Below, piece by piece: positions 20,509 to 32,030 of a stretch of DNA of 64,000 bases (position 1 is its first letter; every line of letters begins with the position of its first letter). This DNA is from Pseudomonas sp. S04 (lineage in GTDB: Bacteria > Pseudomonadota > Gammaproteobacteria > Pseudomonadales > Pseudomonadaceae). A program made the translations under genes and the position numbers. The notes beneath the pieces were generated by a model. It was not told the DNA's origin, searched no databases, and was given only the letters and a program-made list of their open reading frames with translations. The stretch spans positions 4,966,001-5,030,000 of the forward strand of contig NZ_CP019427.1 in assembly GCF_009834545.1 (NCBI RefSeq), in the 5' to 3' direction.

Positions 20509-20577
20509 GCGGGCAAGCCCGCTCCCACAGTAGAGGGTGTGCAATCCATTGTGGGAGCGGGCTTGCCCGCGATGAGG
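20509..20577. repeat. REP palindrome pair
   Basis: CATCGCGGGCAAGCCCGCTCCCACA and the inverted copy at about 20551-20577, in the gap between the convergent leuA and amidase genes. Confidence 0.9.
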
Positions 20578-20598
20578 CCAGATCAGACGATGCGAAAT

Positions 20599-21390
20599 TC
20601 AGGTGAACTCGAAGGTATCGGCATCCAGGTTCGCCGGGAACCGCGTGCGGTAGGCGGCCAGTTCGGCCGCGTCGAGCACCACCTGGAACACCCCGTCCGC
20701 CTCGCCAGCGCTGAGCAGGGTCTCGCCCTGGAAGTCCAGCACCTGGCTGTCGCCGGTATAGGCAAAGCCCTTGCCATCGGTACCCACCCGGTTCACCGCG
20801 GCGACGTAACACAGGTTCTCGATGGCCCGGGCCGGCAGCAGGCGATTCCAGTGCTGGCGGCGCGCGCCCGGCCAGTTGGCGGTGTACAGCAGCAGGTCAG
20901 TGTCCTGGGGATCGCGGCTCCACACCGGGAAGCGCAGGTCGTAGCAAATCAACGGGCGTATGCGCCACCCCTTGAGTTCGAACTGCACTTGGCGCTCGCC
21001 AGGCGTGAAGTGATTGTGTTCGCCCGCCATGCGGAACAGGTGACGCTTGTCGTAATGCCAGACTTCGCCATCGGGTCGCGCCCACAGCAGGCGGTTGCGG
21101 TGGCTGCCATCGGCGGCCTGGACGATGATGCTGCCGGTAATCACCGCATCCAGCTTCGCCGCCTGGGTCCGCAGCCATTTGCTGGTCGGGCCGTTTTCCG
21201 CTTCGGCGAGGGTGGCCGACTCCATGGAGAAACCAGTGGTGAACATCTCCGGCAGGATGATCAGGTCCGCGCCGCGCGCCTGCTCCAGCAACAGTTCGAA
21301 GTGCTCGAGATTGGCCTGGCGGTCGTGCCAGGCCAGGGTGGTCTGGATCAGCGCCAGGTTGAGGTTGGGCAGGTTGCTCAGATCACGCAT
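20599..21390 (-). CDS. Omega-amidase of the nitrilase superfamily (YafV-like)
   Basis: 263 residues. The nitrilase-fold triad is complete: Glu in ILPEMFTTGFS, Lys in YDKRHLF and Cys in LICYDLRFPVW. The IPR signature matches YafV, which hydrolyses 2-oxoglutaramate and 2-oxosuccinamate (omega-amides). Its start overlaps the end of the upstream aminotransferase gene by 13 bases. The two enzymes form the classic pair in which a glutamine-using transaminase yields 2-oxoglutaramate, which the amidase removes. Cytoplasmic; no signal peptide. Confidence 0.88.
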   Translation of the reverse strand: MRDLSNLPNLNLALIQTTLAWHDRQANLEHFELLLEQARGADLIILPEMFTTGFSMESATLAEAENGPTSKWLRTQAAKLDAVITGSIIVQAADGSHRNRLLWARPDGEVWHYDKRHLFRMAGEHNHFTPGERQVQFELKGWRIRPLICYDLRFPVWSRDPQDTDLLLYTANWPGARRQHWNRLLPARAIENLCYVAAVNRVGTDGKGFAYTGDSQVLDFQGETLLSAGEADGVFQVVLDAAELAAYRTRFPANLDADTFEFT

Positions 21391-22526
21391 AATTTTTCCG
21401 CCGCCTCACGCAGCGTCTCCTCTCGCTTGGCAAAACACAGGCGCACCAGGCGCTGTTCCTGCGGTGGGTTCTGGTAGAACACTGACACCGGAATCGCCGC
21501 CACGCCGTGCTCACGGGTCATCCAGACAGCCATGTCGACATCGTTCAGGTCCGGGCGGATCTGCGAGTAATCGACCAGTTGGAAATACGTCCCGGTGACC
21601 CGGGTAAAGCTGAATCGCGATGGCTGCAACAGATCGCAGAACAGGTCACGCTTGGCCTGATAGAACGCCGGCAGTTGTTCGACGTGCTCCGGATGGGCCG
21701 CCATATAGTCGGCCAGCGCGTACTGCAACGGGGTCACGCCGCAAAAGCTGACGTACTGGTGCACCTTGCGCAGCTCTGCCGTGAGGGCCGGTGGCGCCAC
21801 CACGTAGCCGGTCTTCCAGCCGGTGACGTGGTAGGTCTTGCCGAACGAACTGACCACAAAGGCGCGTTGATACAGCTCTTCATGGGCCAGCACGCTGACA
21901 TGGGGTACGCCGTCATAAACGAGGTGCTCATAGACCTCGTCGCTGACCAGGTAGATGTCGCGGTCACGGATCAACTCGGCCAGTTGCTCCAGCTCGGCAC
22001 GGGAAATCAGCGCGCCACTGGGGTTGTGCGGCGAGTTGAGGATGATCATCCGCGTGCGCGGGCTGAGCGCATCCTTCAGAGCCTGGAAGTCGATCGAGAA
22101 ATCCTTCGCCGCCAGTTGCACGTGCACGCAGCGCCCGCCTGCCAGGGCCACCGAGGGCTCGTAGCTGTCATAGGCCGGGTCAAAGACGATGACCTCGTCA
22201 CCGCTGTGGATCACCGCCTGGATCGCGCAGAAGATCGCCTGGGTGGCACCCGGGGTGATCGTCACCTCATCCTCGGCATCGACGCTGACCCCATAGCTGC
22301 GGGCGATCTTGGCCGCCACCTGTTGGCGCAATGCCGGCAGGCCGGTCATGGGGCAATACTGGTTGTGCCCATTGGCAACATGCCACCCCAGCGCATCGCG
22401 CAGGGCTTGCGGGCCATCGAAATCGGGGAAACCCTGGGACAGGTTGAGCGCGCCGCTCGAAGCCGCGAGCTGGGACATTTGGGTGAAGATAGTGATGCCG
22501 ACATTCGGCAGCTTGCTGGTGATCAT
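21378..22526 (-). CDS. PLP-dependent aminotransferase (methionine/glutamine transaminase, YbdL-like)
   Basis: 382 residues, fold-type I class I/II aminotransferase. The PLP lysine is in SSFGKTYHVTGWKTGYV, and NSPHNPSGALIS binds the cofactor. The start LPNVGITIFTQMSQLAA followed by LNLSQGFPDFDGP resembles YbdL/KAT-type enzymes that transfer the amino group to ketomethiobutyrate. With the overlapping omega-amidase this suggests the last step of methionine salvage driven by glutamine. Substrate assignment is inference from the pair. Confidence 0.85.
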   Translation of the reverse strand: MITSKLPNVGITIFTQMSQLAASSGALNLSQGFPDFDGPQALRDALGWHVANGHNQYCPMTGLPALRQQVAAKIARSYGVSVDAEDEVTITPGATQAIFCAIQAVIHSGDEVIVFDPAYDSYEPSVALAGGRCVHVQLAAKDFSIDFQALKDALSPRTRMIILNSPHNPSGALISRAELEQLAELIRDRDIYLVSDEVYEHLVYDGVPHVSVLAHEELYQRAFVVSSFGKTYHVTGWKTGYVVAPPALTAELRKVHQYVSFCGVTPLQYALADYMAAHPEHVEQLPAFYQAKRDLFCDLLQPSRFSFTRVTGTYFQLVDYSQIRPDLNDVDMAVWMTREHGVAAIPVSVFYQNPPQEQRLVRLCFAKREETLREAAEKLCVI

Positions 22527-22601
22527 CAGTGGGCCCCTGCTGGTGAGCCATGAGTTTCAAGCGACAAGCGGCAAGTGGTCAAGCCTCAACCCAGCAGATG
22601 C

Positions 22602-22630
22602 AAAAAAGGGTCCTGAAGAGGACCCTTTTT
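22602..22630 (-). terminator. Rho-independent terminator after der
   Basis: AAAAAAGGGTCCT / AGGACCCTTTTT hairpin, 43 bases past the der stop; on the minus strand it ends in six T. Nearly symmetrical, so it could act both ways. Confidence 0.88.
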
Positions 22631-22672
22631 CTGGTTTGAGCTACAAGCTACAAGCTCATCACTCGAAGCGGC

Positions 22673-24136
<1,464 letters not shown>

Positions 24137-24166
24137 GCGGCTCTCCACTTCGTTATTTCAGAAAAT

Positions 24167-24191
24167 ACAAAAGCCGCTGCGAGGCAGCGGC
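24167..24191 (-). terminator. Likely terminator between bamB and der
   Basis: On the minus strand GCCGCTGC / GCAGCGGC with a three-base loop and TTTTG behind it, lying just before the der start. Perfect 8-bp stem. Confidence 0.7.
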
Positions 24192-24200
24192 TGGTGCTCG

Positions 24201-24299
24201 TGTAGGAGCGAGCTTGCTCGCGAAGAACGTCACCACACCGCGTTTATCCAGACTGCACGCGTAATCATTGACGTCCATCGCGAGCAAGCTCGCTCCTAC
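24201..24299. repeat. REP palindrome pair (GTAGGAGCGAGCTTGCTCGCGA type)
   Basis: TGTAGGAGCGAGCTTGCTCGCGA at 24201-24223 and its inverted copy at 24276-24299, between bamB and der. Variant of the REP units elsewhere in the window. Confidence 0.88.
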
Positions 24300-24319
24300 C
24301 TATAGGTCCAGCATAGTTC

Positions 24320-25471
24320 TTACTTGATGGTCAGCGCTTCCAGTTTGCCGCTGTTGCCATACACATAAATCGTGTCACCCACCACCAGCGGACGGGCACG
24401 AAGGCCGTCGCTGTCGATGCGTTCACGGCCGACGAAACGGCCATCCACCTGACTCAACAGGTGCAGGTAACCTTCCAGGTCACCGACTGCAACGTAGCTG
24501 GAGAACACTTCCGGGGCCGACAGTTGACGACGGGCCAGCGAATCGTTGCTCCACAAGGCTGTGGTGGAACGTTCGTCGACGCCTTCAACGGTACCCGAAG
24601 ACAGACTCACATAAACGTTGCCGAAACCTTGAGCGACACCGGCGTAGCTGGAAGCATCACGCTGCCACAGCTGACGACCGCTCTCCAGGTCCAGTGCCGC
24701 AACGCGACCCTGGTAGCTGGCGACATACAGGGTACCGCCGGACAACAGCAGGCCACCGTCGATGTCGACTACACGATCCAACTCGGAACGGCCCTGCGGG
24801 ATCGCTACACGCGTTTCCCACATCGGCACGCCGTTGTTGATGTTCAGCGCCACCACTTTACCGGTCGACAGACCGGCCAGCGCCAGGCGGTTGGTCACGA
24901 TCGGCGCACTGGTACCGCGCAGGGTCAGGACCGCCGGGGTGCTGTCGTACAACCAACGCTGGTTGCCAGTGGCGGCGTCCAGACCGATCAGGCGATCGTC
25001 CTGGGTTTGCACCACGACCACATCACCGTTGTTGGCAGGCGGGGCCAGCACTTCGCTGGTGACCCGGGCACGCCACTTCTCTTCACCGTTGATGGCATCC
25101 AGGGCAATGACTTCACCCTTGAGGGTACCGACCATGACCAGCCCGTAACCCACGCCGACGGCGCCGGAAACCGGCAGCTCGAGGTCTTTCTCCCACTTGA
25201 CGTCACCGTTGCCGCGATCCATCGCCATGACCGTGCCATTCACGTCACCGGCATAGATGGTATCGCCGTCGATGGCCGGCACCAGCATGTTGTAGGTTTC
25301 GCCCTGACCGTCACCGATCGAACGACTCCACTGCTTTTGCAGGACCACTTCTTCCTTGAAGTCGACCAGTTCGGCCGGTGGCAGTTCTTTTTTGCTGTTG
25401 CTGCTGCAACCCGCGGCCAGGACGGCCAGAGCCAGCAATGCTGCATGTTTCCAACGAATCACGTCACGCAT
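24320..25471 (-). CDS. bamB: Outer membrane assembly lipoprotein BamB
   Basis: Accessory lipoprotein of the BAM complex that inserts beta-barrel proteins in the outer membrane. 383 residues from the ATG at 25471. The signal peptide ends in the lipobox LAAGC (Cys at about residue 20). The rest is an eight-bladed propeller with repeated blades such as GNGDVKWEKDL, INGEEKWRARV, ATGNQRWLYD and ESGRQLWQRD. Overlaps the YfgM-like gene by eight bases, the order hisS-yfgM-bamB-der being usual in gammaproteobacteria. Confidence 0.97.
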   Translation of the reverse strand: MRDVIRWKHAALLALAVLAAGCSSNSKKELPPAELVDFKEEVVLQKQWSRSIGDGQGETYNMLVPAIDGDTIYAGDVNGTVMAMDRGNGDVKWEKDLELPVSGAVGVGYGLVMVGTLKGEVIALDAINGEEKWRARVTSEVLAPPANNGDVVVVQTQDDRLIGLDAATGNQRWLYDSTPAVLTLRGTSAPIVTNRLALAGLSTGKVVALNINNGVPMWETRVAIPQGRSELDRVVDIDGGLLLSGGTLYVASYQGRVAALDLESGRQLWQRDASSYAGVAQGFGNVYVSLSSGTVEGVDERSTTALWSNDSLARRQLSAPEVFSSYVAVGDLEGYLHLLSQVDGRFVGRERIDSDGLRARPLVVGDTIYVYGNSGKLEALTIK

Positions 25472-26105
25472 CCCCTTTGGCCAGGTCGTCCAGCTTGATT
25501 TGTAGGCCACCGACCGCTGCTTCATCCGACAGCGCCGCCTTGGCTTTCTGGTATGCCGCATGGGCTTCGTCGGTACGACCCAACTGGACCAGCAGGTCAC
25601 CCTTGAGTTCCTCGCGAGTGGCCAGGAATGCCTTGTCCGCGTCGCCTTCGAGCAGCTTCAGGGCTTCGTCGGTCTTGTTCTGCGCCGCCAGCACCTGGGC
25701 CAGACGCTGACGCGCCACTTCGCCCAGGGTCGGGTTGACCGGCTTGTCAGCCACGGCCTTGAGTTCGTTGGCAGCGTCGTCGAGCTTGCCGCTGTCGACC
25801 GCGACCTTGGCCACGAACAGGCGACCGTACTGCGCGTAGGCAGTACCACCGAACTCGCTGTTGAGCTTGTTGGCGAGGTCCGCGACACGGGCCGCGTCAG
25901 GCTTGCCGTCCGGGGTCAGCGTGGTTTCCAGCAATTCCTGGTAGAGCATCGAGGCGCCTTGCGACTGGTTGCTCTGATACTTCTGGAACGCCTGCCAGCC
26001 GAACACGATGACCAGCGCCAACAGGCCGCCAGTGACCAGGGGTTTACCGTTGCGCGTCCACCAGTCCTTCAAATCCGCCAGCTGTTCATCTTCGGTACTC
26101 GACAC
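25464..26105 (-). CDS. YfgM-like TPR membrane protein (ancillary SecYEG translocon subunit)
   Basis: 213 residues: a cytoplasmic N-terminus (DEQLADLKDWWTRNGK), one transmembrane helix (about 23-41), then a periplasmic part with TPR-type helices. In E. coli YfgM binds PpiD at the translocon and hands substrates to periplasmic chaperones. Position between hisS and bamB supports the call. Confidence 0.9.
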   Translation of the reverse strand: MSSTEDEQLADLKDWWTRNGKPLVTGGLLALVIVFGWQAFQKYQSNQSQGASMLYQELLETTLTPDGKPDAARVADLANKLNSEFGGTAYAQYGRLFVAKVAVDSGKLDDAANELKAVADKPVNPTLGEVARQRLAQVLAAQNKTDEALKLLEGDADKAFLATREELKGDLLVQLGRTDEAHAAYQKAKAALSDEAAVGGLQIKLDDLAKGDA

Positions 26106-26145
26106 CCCAATACTCCTTATTCGCTAAATCGGCTGTTTGACAGCT

Positions 26146-27435
26146 TCAACCCTGCACGACGCAGGTGGCCAGGTGAGCGGCGAGCGCGTCCCAGGCAATG
26201 CTTTGTTGTTCGCCCTGGCCACGCAGGGGTTTGAAACCTACCACTTGCTGGGCCATCTCGTCGTCACCGAGGATCAGTGCGTACAGCGCACCGCTCTTGT
26301 CGGCTTTCTTGAACTGGCTTTTGAAGCTGCCAGCGCCGGCGTTCACTTGCAGGCGCAGGTTGGGCAACTGGTCACGCACCCGCTCGCTCAGGGTCAGGGC
26401 GGCCAGTTCGGCAGCCTCGCCAAAGGCGCACAGGTAGACGTCGACCTGCCGGGAAATCTCTTGCGGGATCTGCTCCAGGGTTTCCAGCAGCAACACCAGG
26501 CGCTCGATGCCCATGGCGAAACCCACGCCGGTGGTCGGTTTGCCGCCCATCTGCTCGACCAGGCCATCGTAACGGCCGCCCGCGCACACGGTGCCCTGGG
26601 CGCCGAGCTTGTCGGTGACCCATTCGAATACGGTCTTGCTGTAGTAATCCAACCCGCGCACCAGCTTGGGGTTGATCACATAAGGAATGCCGGCGGCGTC
26701 CAGGCGGGCCTTGAGGCCTTCGAAGTGCGCGCGCGACTCGTCATCCAGGTAGTCGGCCATCTTCGGTGCATCGACCAGTACCGCCTGGGTATCGGCGTTC
26801 TTGGTGTCGAGCACGCGCAGCGGGTTGGTCTTCAGGCGACGCTGGCTGTCTTCGTCCAGTTGGTCCAGGCGTGCCGAGAGGTACTCGACCAGCGCCTCGC
26901 GGTAACGCCCACGGGACTCGCTGGTGCCCAGGCTGTTGAGCTCGAGCTTGACCGCATCGCGGATCCCCAGCTCGCCCCACAGGCGCCAGGTCAGCACGAT
27001 CAGCTCGGCATCGATGTCCGGACCGTCGAGGTTGAACACTTCGACACCGATCTGGTGGAACTGGCGATAGCGGCCTTTCTGTGGACGCTCGTGGCGGAAC
27101 ATCGGGCCGATGTACCAGAGTTTCTGCACCTGGCCACCGCCGGTGATGCCGTGCTCCAGCACGGCCCGGACGCAGGCTGCGGTGCCCTCGGGACGCAGGG
27201 TCAGCGAATCGCCGTTGCGGTCCTCGAAGGTGTACATCTCTTTTTCGACGATATCGGTCACTTCACCGATGGAGCGCTTGAACAGCTCGGTGAACTCGAC
27301 GATCGGCATGCGGATCTGCTTGTAACCGTAGTTATCCAGCAGACGCGAAACAGTGCCTTCGAAATGACGCCACAGTGGGGTCTGTTCGGGCAGGATGTCG
27401 TTCATGCCACGGATGGCTTGCAGAGACTTGCTCAC
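26146..27435 (-). CDS. hisS: Histidyl-tRNA synthetase
   Basis: Class II aminoacyl-tRNA synthetase charging tRNA-His. 429 residues. Motif 2 is seen at [19 protein letters not shown], the histidine-binding loop at [15 protein letters not shown], and motif 3 at [11 protein letters not shown]. The C-terminal alpha/beta anticodon-binding domain follows. 22 bases downstream of ispG and in the same orientation. Confidence 0.98.
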   Translation of the reverse strand: MSKSLQAIRGMNDILPEQTPLWRHFEGTVSRLLDNYGYKQIRMPIVEFTELFKRSIGEVTDIVEKEMYTFEDRNGDSLTLRPEGTAACVRAVLEHGITGGGQVQKLWYIGPMFRHERPQKGRYRQFHQIGVEVFNLDGPDIDAELIVLTWRLWGELGIRDAVKLELNSLGTSESRGRYREALVEYLSARLDQLDEDSQRRLKTNPLRVLDTKNADTQAVLVDAPKMADYLDDESRAHFEGLKARLDAAGIPYVINPKLVRGLDYYSKTVFEWVTDKLGAQGTVCAGGRYDGLVEQMGGKPTTGVGFAMGIERLVLLLETLEQIPQEISRQVDVYLCAFGEAAELAALTLSERVRDQLPNLRLQVNAGAGSFKSQFKKADKSGALYALILGDDEMAQQVVGFKPLRGQGEQQSIAWDALAAHLATCVVQG

Positions 27436-27457
27436 AAAAATTCCTTAATTCGTTTGA

Positions 27458-28567
27458 TCAGCCGCGAGCGATCAGCGCTGCGTCGGCTTCGACCTTTTCG
27501 GCCGCTTTCTGGCGGATCAGCCGTTCCAGCTCATCCACCAGATTGTCATTCGTCAGTTTCTGCGCCGGCTTGCCGTCGATGTAGATCAGGTTCGGCGTGC
27601 CGCCAGTAAGGCCGATATGGGCCTCCTTGGCTTCGCCAGGACCGTTGACCACACAGCCGATGACCGCGACATCCAGCGGCACCAGCAGATCTTCCAGGCG
27701 CCCTTCCAGCTCGTTCATGGTCTTGACCACATCGAAGTTCTGCCGCGAGCAGCTCGGGCAGGCGATGAAGTTGATGCCACGGGAACGCAGGTGCAGGGAC
27801 TTGAGGATGTCGTAGCCGACTTTCACTTCCTCGACCGGATCAGCCGCCAGCGAGATGCGGATAGTATCGCCAATCCCTTCGGCGAGCAGCATACCGAGGC
27901 CCACCGCGGATTTCACTGTGCCTGAACGCAATCCACCGGCCTCGGTGATGCCCAGGTGCAACGGCTGGACGATTTCCTTGGCCAGCAAGCGGTAGGCTTC
28001 GACGGCCATGAACACGTCGGAGGCCTTCACGCTGACCTTGAAGTCCTGGAAATTCAGGCGCTCAAGGTGCTCGACGTGACGCAAGGCCGACTCCACCAGC
28101 GCCGCCGGCGTTGGCTCGCCGTATTTCTTTTGCAGGTCTTTTTCCAGGGAACCGGCGTTGACCCCGATGCGGATCGGGATCCCACGGTCGCGGGCGGCAT
28201 CGACCACCGCACGCACACGATCTTCACGACCGATGTTGCCCGGGTTGATCCGCAGGCAATCGACACCCAGTTCAGCGACCCGCAAGGCGATTTTGTAGTC
28301 GAAGTGAATGTCGGCCACCAGCGGCACCTTCACCAACTGCTTGATCCGACCGAAGGCTTGCGCAGCGTCCATGTCCGGGACGGAAACCCGCACGATGTCG
28401 ACGCCAGCGGCTTCCAGACGGTTGATCTGGGCCACGGTGGCAGCAACATCGTTGGTGTCGCTGTTGGTCATGCTCTGCACAGCGATAGGCGCATCACCGC
28501 CCACCGGTACCGAACCGACCCAGATCTTGCGGGATTCGCGACGTTTGATTGGAGATTCGCCGTGCAT
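27458..28567 (-). CDS. ispG: 4-hydroxy-3-methylbut-2-en-1-yl diphosphate synthase
   Basis: Penultimate step of the MEP isoprenoid pathway, reducing MEcPP to HMBPP. 369 residues. The TIM barrel starts with [18 protein letters not shown]. The C-terminal iron-sulfur domain has CPSCSRQNF and [16 protein letters not shown], giving the three Cys and the Glu that hold the 4Fe-4S cluster. Three bases separate it from rodZ. Confidence 0.97.
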   Translation of the reverse strand: MHGESPIKRRESRKIWVGSVPVGGDAPIAVQSMTNSDTNDVAATVAQINRLEAAGVDIVRVSVPDMDAAQAFGRIKQLVKVPLVADIHFDYKIALRVAELGVDCLRINPGNIGREDRVRAVVDAARDRGIPIRIGVNAGSLEKDLQKKYGEPTPAALVESALRHVEHLERLNFQDFKVSVKASDVFMAVEAYRLLAKEIVQPLHLGITEAGGLRSGTVKSAVGLGMLLAEGIGDTIRISLAADPVEEVKVGYDILKSLHLRSRGINFIACPSCSRQNFDVVKTMNELEGRLEDLLVPLDVAVIGCVVNGPGEAKEAHIGLTGGTPNLIYIDGKPAQKLTNDNLVDELERLIRQKAAEKVEADAALIARG

Positions 28568-28570
28568 GAC

Positions 28571-29572
28571 TTATTGACCCAACTTCAGGCGAGCAGTCTC
28601 GCCACTGGTGAACGGAGCTACATCGACTGCTTGCCCGTTGTAGCTGACTTGCGCGCCGCGGGCAAAGCCCAGGCGGACAGCAAAGGGTGGCTTGCCGCTG
28701 ACATCGACGGTCTCGCCCTTGCGTTTCAGACCGCTGAACAGCACTTTGCCGTTGCCGTCGGAGACCTGCGTCCAGCAGTCGGACACGTACTGGATACGGA
28801 CCTGGCCAGAGCCGGCCACCGGTGCGGTTGCCACCGGGGCAGGCACAGCAGGCGCTACCGGCGCACTGACCACGGGTTCCGGGGCCACGGGAGCAACCGG
28901 GGCGACAGGTGCCGCCGGGGTGACTGGCGTCGCAACCACAGGCGCAGCAGGCGTCGCCGCCGGGACCTGGGTAGTTTGCGCGGCAGGGGCCTCGGAGGCA
29001 CCTTCAGGCAAGGCCAGTGGAGTGGTGCTTTCGGTCTGGGCTTGGACGACGGCCTGGTCTTCCGGCTCGTCCAGCGGATGGATCTGGGTAGTGCCGTCGG
29101 CGCCTTCGACTTCGACGTGCTCGGGGTTCAGGCCGATCAGGTCCTTGGTGCGCAGCGAGGTTTGATCCTGCCACCAGACAAAACCGCCGCCCACGACCGC
29201 AATCAGCAACAGCAGGCTGACAATGCGCAGGATGGTATGGGAAATACGGCTGGGCTCCTCGATACGTCCCAGGCTATGGACGTTGCTGCCCTGGGCGTCG
29301 GTGCCGGTGTGCTGGTCGAATTGCTGAACCAGGACGGCCTGATCCATGCCGAGCAATTTGGCATAGGTACGGATATAGCCGCGGGCAAAGGTATGCCCTG
29401 GCAACTTGTCGAACGCGCCAGCTTCCAGGTTACCCAGGGAAATCACGGTGAGATTGAGCTTTACCGCTACTTCAGCCAACGACCAACCATTGCTTTCGCG
29501 GCCCTGACGCAAGGTCTCTCCGGGGTTTACGCGAGTCGCTGCTACAACTTCGGGATGCGCCGCTTTCATCAT
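28571..29572 (-). CDS. rodZ: Cytoskeletal/cell-shape protein RodZ
   Basis: 333 residues from the first of two adjacent ATGs (29572). An N-terminal helix-turn-helix (GETLRQGRESNGWSLAEVA) binds MreB in this family. A single membrane helix is near residues 110-130 (ISHTILRIVSLLLLIAVVGG). A long periplasmic linker rich in Ala, Pro and Val (VAPVAPVAPEP-type repeats) leads to a C-terminal DUF4115 domain. Start and pilF stop overlap as ATGA. The linker's low complexity makes its length prone to vary between strains. Confidence 0.92.
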   Translation of the reverse strand: MMKAAHPEVVAATRVNPGETLRQGRESNGWSLAEVAVKLNLTVISLGNLEAGAFDKLPGHTFARGYIRTYAKLLGMDQAVLVQQFDQHTGTDAQGSNVHSLGRIEEPSRISHTILRIVSLLLLIAVVGGGFVWWQDQTSLRTKDLIGLNPEHVEVEGADGTTQIHPLDEPEDQAVVQAQTESTTPLALPEGASEAPAAQTTQVPAATPAAPVVATPVTPAAPVAPVAPVAPEPVVSAPVAPAVPAPVATAPVAGSGQVRIQYVSDCWTQVSDGNGKVLFSGLKRKGETVDVSGKPPFAVRLGFARGAQVSYNGQAVDVAPFTSGETARLKLGQ

Positions 29573-30327
29573 TGCTCCGACAGGTATTGCTGATATTCCG
29601 GCGTACCGGGATAGAGTCGTTTTAATTGCAGGCCCAGACTGGCAGCCTTGTCGCGATCTTCGAACACACTGGCCAGCCGAACGCCGAGCCATAGACTACG
29701 TGCATTTTGCTCGGCGAGCAGGCTAAAACGGTCGTAATAGTCACGCGAGGGCACATAATGCCTGTCTTCGAAGGACAACTCAGCCATTTCCAGCAAGGCC
29801 CGCGGTTGCTGGCGGTTCAGGCGCAGGGCTTTTTCCAGCTGTTGCCGGGCCAGATCACGCTGACCGAGCATCGCGGCCGTCATGCCGAGGTTCTCGAAGA
29901 CCCGCGAACGTTCAGGATAAAGGCTATCGGCAGCGGCCTGTTGAAAGCGCTCGTAGGCTTCTTTGTAGCGTTTCTCTTCATAGAGAAAACTGCCGTAGTT
30001 ATTGAGGATACGCGCATCGCCCGGGCGGGCCGCGAGGGCCTTGCGAAAGTGCTGCTCGGCCAGTTCCGGTTCCATTTCTGCCTGGAACACCAGGCCCAGG
30101 GCGGCGTTGGCATCGGCGTCACTGCTGTCGAGCTCGAGGGCTTTGCGTAGCGGGACTTTCGCCTGCTCGCTCATGCCCTGGCGCAGGTAGCCCATGCCCA
30201 GTTGCACATAGGCACCTCGCGCCTCGTCACGGCCCTTGCTGGTCTTCATTGGATCGAAATCACCCGATGAGACGCAGCCAGCCGAGAGGCTGGCCAACAG
30301 CAGGAGCAGCGCAACGCGCAGGGACAT
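29569..30327 (-). CDS. pilF: Type IV pilus biogenesis lipoprotein PilF/PilW
   Basis: Pilotin needed for multimerisation and outer-membrane placement of the PilQ secretin. 252 residues with a lipoprotein signal (LLASLSAGC), then six TPR helices pairs including AYVQLGMGYLRQGMSEQA and AALGLVFQAEMEPELAEQHF. Twelve bases after rlmN and overlapping rodZ. No other pilus genes are in the window, as usual for this locus. Confidence 0.93.
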   Translation of the reverse strand: MSLRVALLLLLASLSAGCVSSGDFDPMKTSKGRDEARGAYVQLGMGYLRQGMSEQAKVPLRKALELDSSDADANAALGLVFQAEMEPELAEQHFRKALAARPGDARILNNYGSFLYEEKRYKEAYERFQQAAADSLYPERSRVFENLGMTAAMLGQRDLARQQLEKALRLNRQQPRALLEMAELSFEDRHYVPSRDYYDRFSLLAEQNARSLWLGVRLASVFEDRDKAASLGLQLKRLYPGTPEYQQYLSEQ

Positions 30328-30339
30328 AGAGATCCTCTC

Positions 30340-31488
30340 TTAGGTACGATTCGCAGCGTCTTGCGCCAGATCGCTGTCGGCGTTCAATTCCCGCACAGCA
30401 ATGTAACGTTCGCTACGGCGGGTGCGATCCAGCACCTGCCCGACCAATTGACCACAGGCGGCATCGATGTCTTCGCCGCGGGTGGTGCGCACCGTGACGT
30501 TGAAGCCAGCGTGGTGCAGTTGGTCCTGGAAACGCCGGATAGCGTTGTTGCTCGGCCGCTCGTAACCGGAGTGCGGGAACGGGTTGAACGGGATCAGGTT
30601 GATCTTGCACGGGATGTTCTTGAGCAACTCGATCATTTCCACCGCGTGCTCGACCTTGTCATTGATGTCTTTGAGCAAGGTGTACTCGATGGTCAGCACA
30701 CGTTTTTCGCCCAGGGACGACATGTAGCGCTGGCACGACTCGAGGAGCATCTTAAGTGGATACTTCTTGTTGATCGGCACCAATTGGTTACGCAATGCGT
30801 CATTGGGTGCGTGCAGCGACAACGCCAGGGATACGTCGATGTGCTTGGACAGCTCGTCGATCATCGGCACCACACCGGAGGTCGACAGGGTCACGCGGCG
30901 CTTGGAAATGCCGTAGCCCAGGTCGTCCATCATCAGGTGCATGGCGGCGATGACGTTGTCGAAGTTCAGCAGCGGCTCACCCATGCCCATCATCACCACG
31001 TTGGTGATGGCACGGTCGGCGGTCGCCGGGATGCTGCCAAACGATTTATTGGCAATCCACACCTGGCCGATGACTTCGGCGGCGGTGAGGTTGCTATTGA
31101 AGCCTTGCTTGCCGGTGGAGCAGAAACTGCAATCCAGGGCACAGCCTGCCTGGGACGAAACGCACAAGGTGCCACGTTTGCCCTGGGGAATGTACACGGT
31201 CTCGACACAGCTGCCGGACGCCACGCGCACCACCCACTTACGGGTGCCATCGCTGGAAATGTCCTCGCTGACCACTTCGGGACCACGGACTTCAGCAATG
31301 ACCTTGAGCTTGTCGCGCAGGGCCTTGCTGACGTTCGTCATGGCGTCGAAATCGTCGACGCCAAAGTGGTGAATCCATTTCATTACCTGACCGGCACGGA
31401 AACGCTTCTCCCCGATTGAGTCGAAGAATTTTTCCATTTCCAGCTGAGTCAGACCCAGCAGGTTAGTTTTAACAGTCGATGTAGTCAT
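30340..31488 (-). CDS. rlmN: Dual-specificity 23S rRNA/tRNA (adenine-C2) methyltransferase
   Basis: Radical SAM enzyme that methylates A2503 of 23S rRNA and A37 of some tRNAs. 382 residues. The radical SAM cluster motif is in [16 protein letters not shown]. The second catalytic Cys lies in the C-terminal [17 protein letters not shown], and the recycling Cys in [11 protein letters not shown]. 28 bases downstream of ndk. Confidence 0.97.
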   Translation of the reverse strand: MTTSTVKTNLLGLTQLEMEKFFDSIGEKRFRAGQVMKWIHHFGVDDFDAMTNVSKALRDKLKVIAEVRGPEVVSEDISSDGTRKWVVRVASGSCVETVYIPQGKRGTLCVSSQAGCALDCSFCSTGKQGFNSNLTAAEVIGQVWIANKSFGSIPATADRAITNVVMMGMGEPLLNFDNVIAAMHLMMDDLGYGISKRRVTLSTSGVVPMIDELSKHIDVSLALSLHAPNDALRNQLVPINKKYPLKMLLESCQRYMSSLGEKRVLTIEYTLLKDINDKVEHAVEMIELLKNIPCKINLIPFNPFPHSGYERPSNNAIRRFQDQLHHAGFNVTVRTTRGEDIDAACGQLVGQVLDRTRRSERYIAVRELNADSDLAQDAANRT

Positions 31489-31516
31489 GGATTCACCTTC
31501 ACTCTTAAGCCAATGC

Positions 31517-31942
31517 TTAGCGAGTGGTTACTTCAGTAGCTGCGAAGAAGTACGAGATTTCGCGAGCAGCAGCGGCTTCGGAGTCCGAACCGTGTACAGC
31601 GTTGGCGTCGATGGAGTCAGCGAAGTCAGCGCGGATGGTGCCGGCAGCAGCTTCTTTAGGGTTGGTAGCGCCCATCAGCTCACGGTTCAGAGCGATAGCG
31701 TTTTCGCCTTCCAGAACCTGTACAACAACCGGGCCGGAGATCATGAAAGCAACCAGGTCGCCGAAGAAACCACGAGCGCTGTGCTCAGCGTAGAAGCCTT
31801 CGGCTTCAGCTTTGGACAGTTGCTTGAGTTTCGAAGCTACAACGCGCAGGCCAGCTTTTTCGAAACGAGTGGTGATCTCGCCGATAACGTTTTTTGCAAC
31901 AGCGTCAGGCTTGATGATGGAGAAAGTACGTTGAACAGCCAT
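31517..31942 (-). CDS. ndk: Nucleoside diphosphate kinase
   Basis: Balances nucleoside triphosphate pools by phosphate transfer through a phosphohistidine. 141 residues. [10 protein letters not shown] starts the fold, and the catalytic His is in [16 protein letters not shown]. Separated from the isc cluster by a terminator, so it probably has its own promoter and leads ndk-rlmN-pilF-rodZ-ispG-hisS. Confidence 0.97.
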   Translation of the reverse strand: MAVQRTFSIIKPDAVAKNVIGEITTRFEKAGLRVVASKLKQLSKAEAEGFYAEHSARGFFGDLVAFMISGPVVVQVLEGENAIALNRELMGATNPKEAAAGTIRADFADSIDANAVHGSDSEAAAAREISYFFAATEVTTR

Positions 31943-31971
31943 GGTGTAACTCCAGAAACGGTAATTTGCGA

Positions 31972-32001
31972 AAAATTAAACCCGCGAATTATACGCGGGT
32001 T
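31972..32001 (-). terminator. Terminator of the isc cluster
   Basis: On the minus strand AACCCGCG / CGCGGGTT with a seven-base loop and a following TTTAATTTTT tract, 30 bases after iscX. Confidence 0.88.
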
Positions 32002-32030
32002 CTTGGGTATTGCCTAACCTGCGGGGACGA

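Noticed and set aside
18538..20544. 668-codon minus-strand frame opposite leuA
   Set aside because: Shadow of leuA; runs through REP and terminator sequence.
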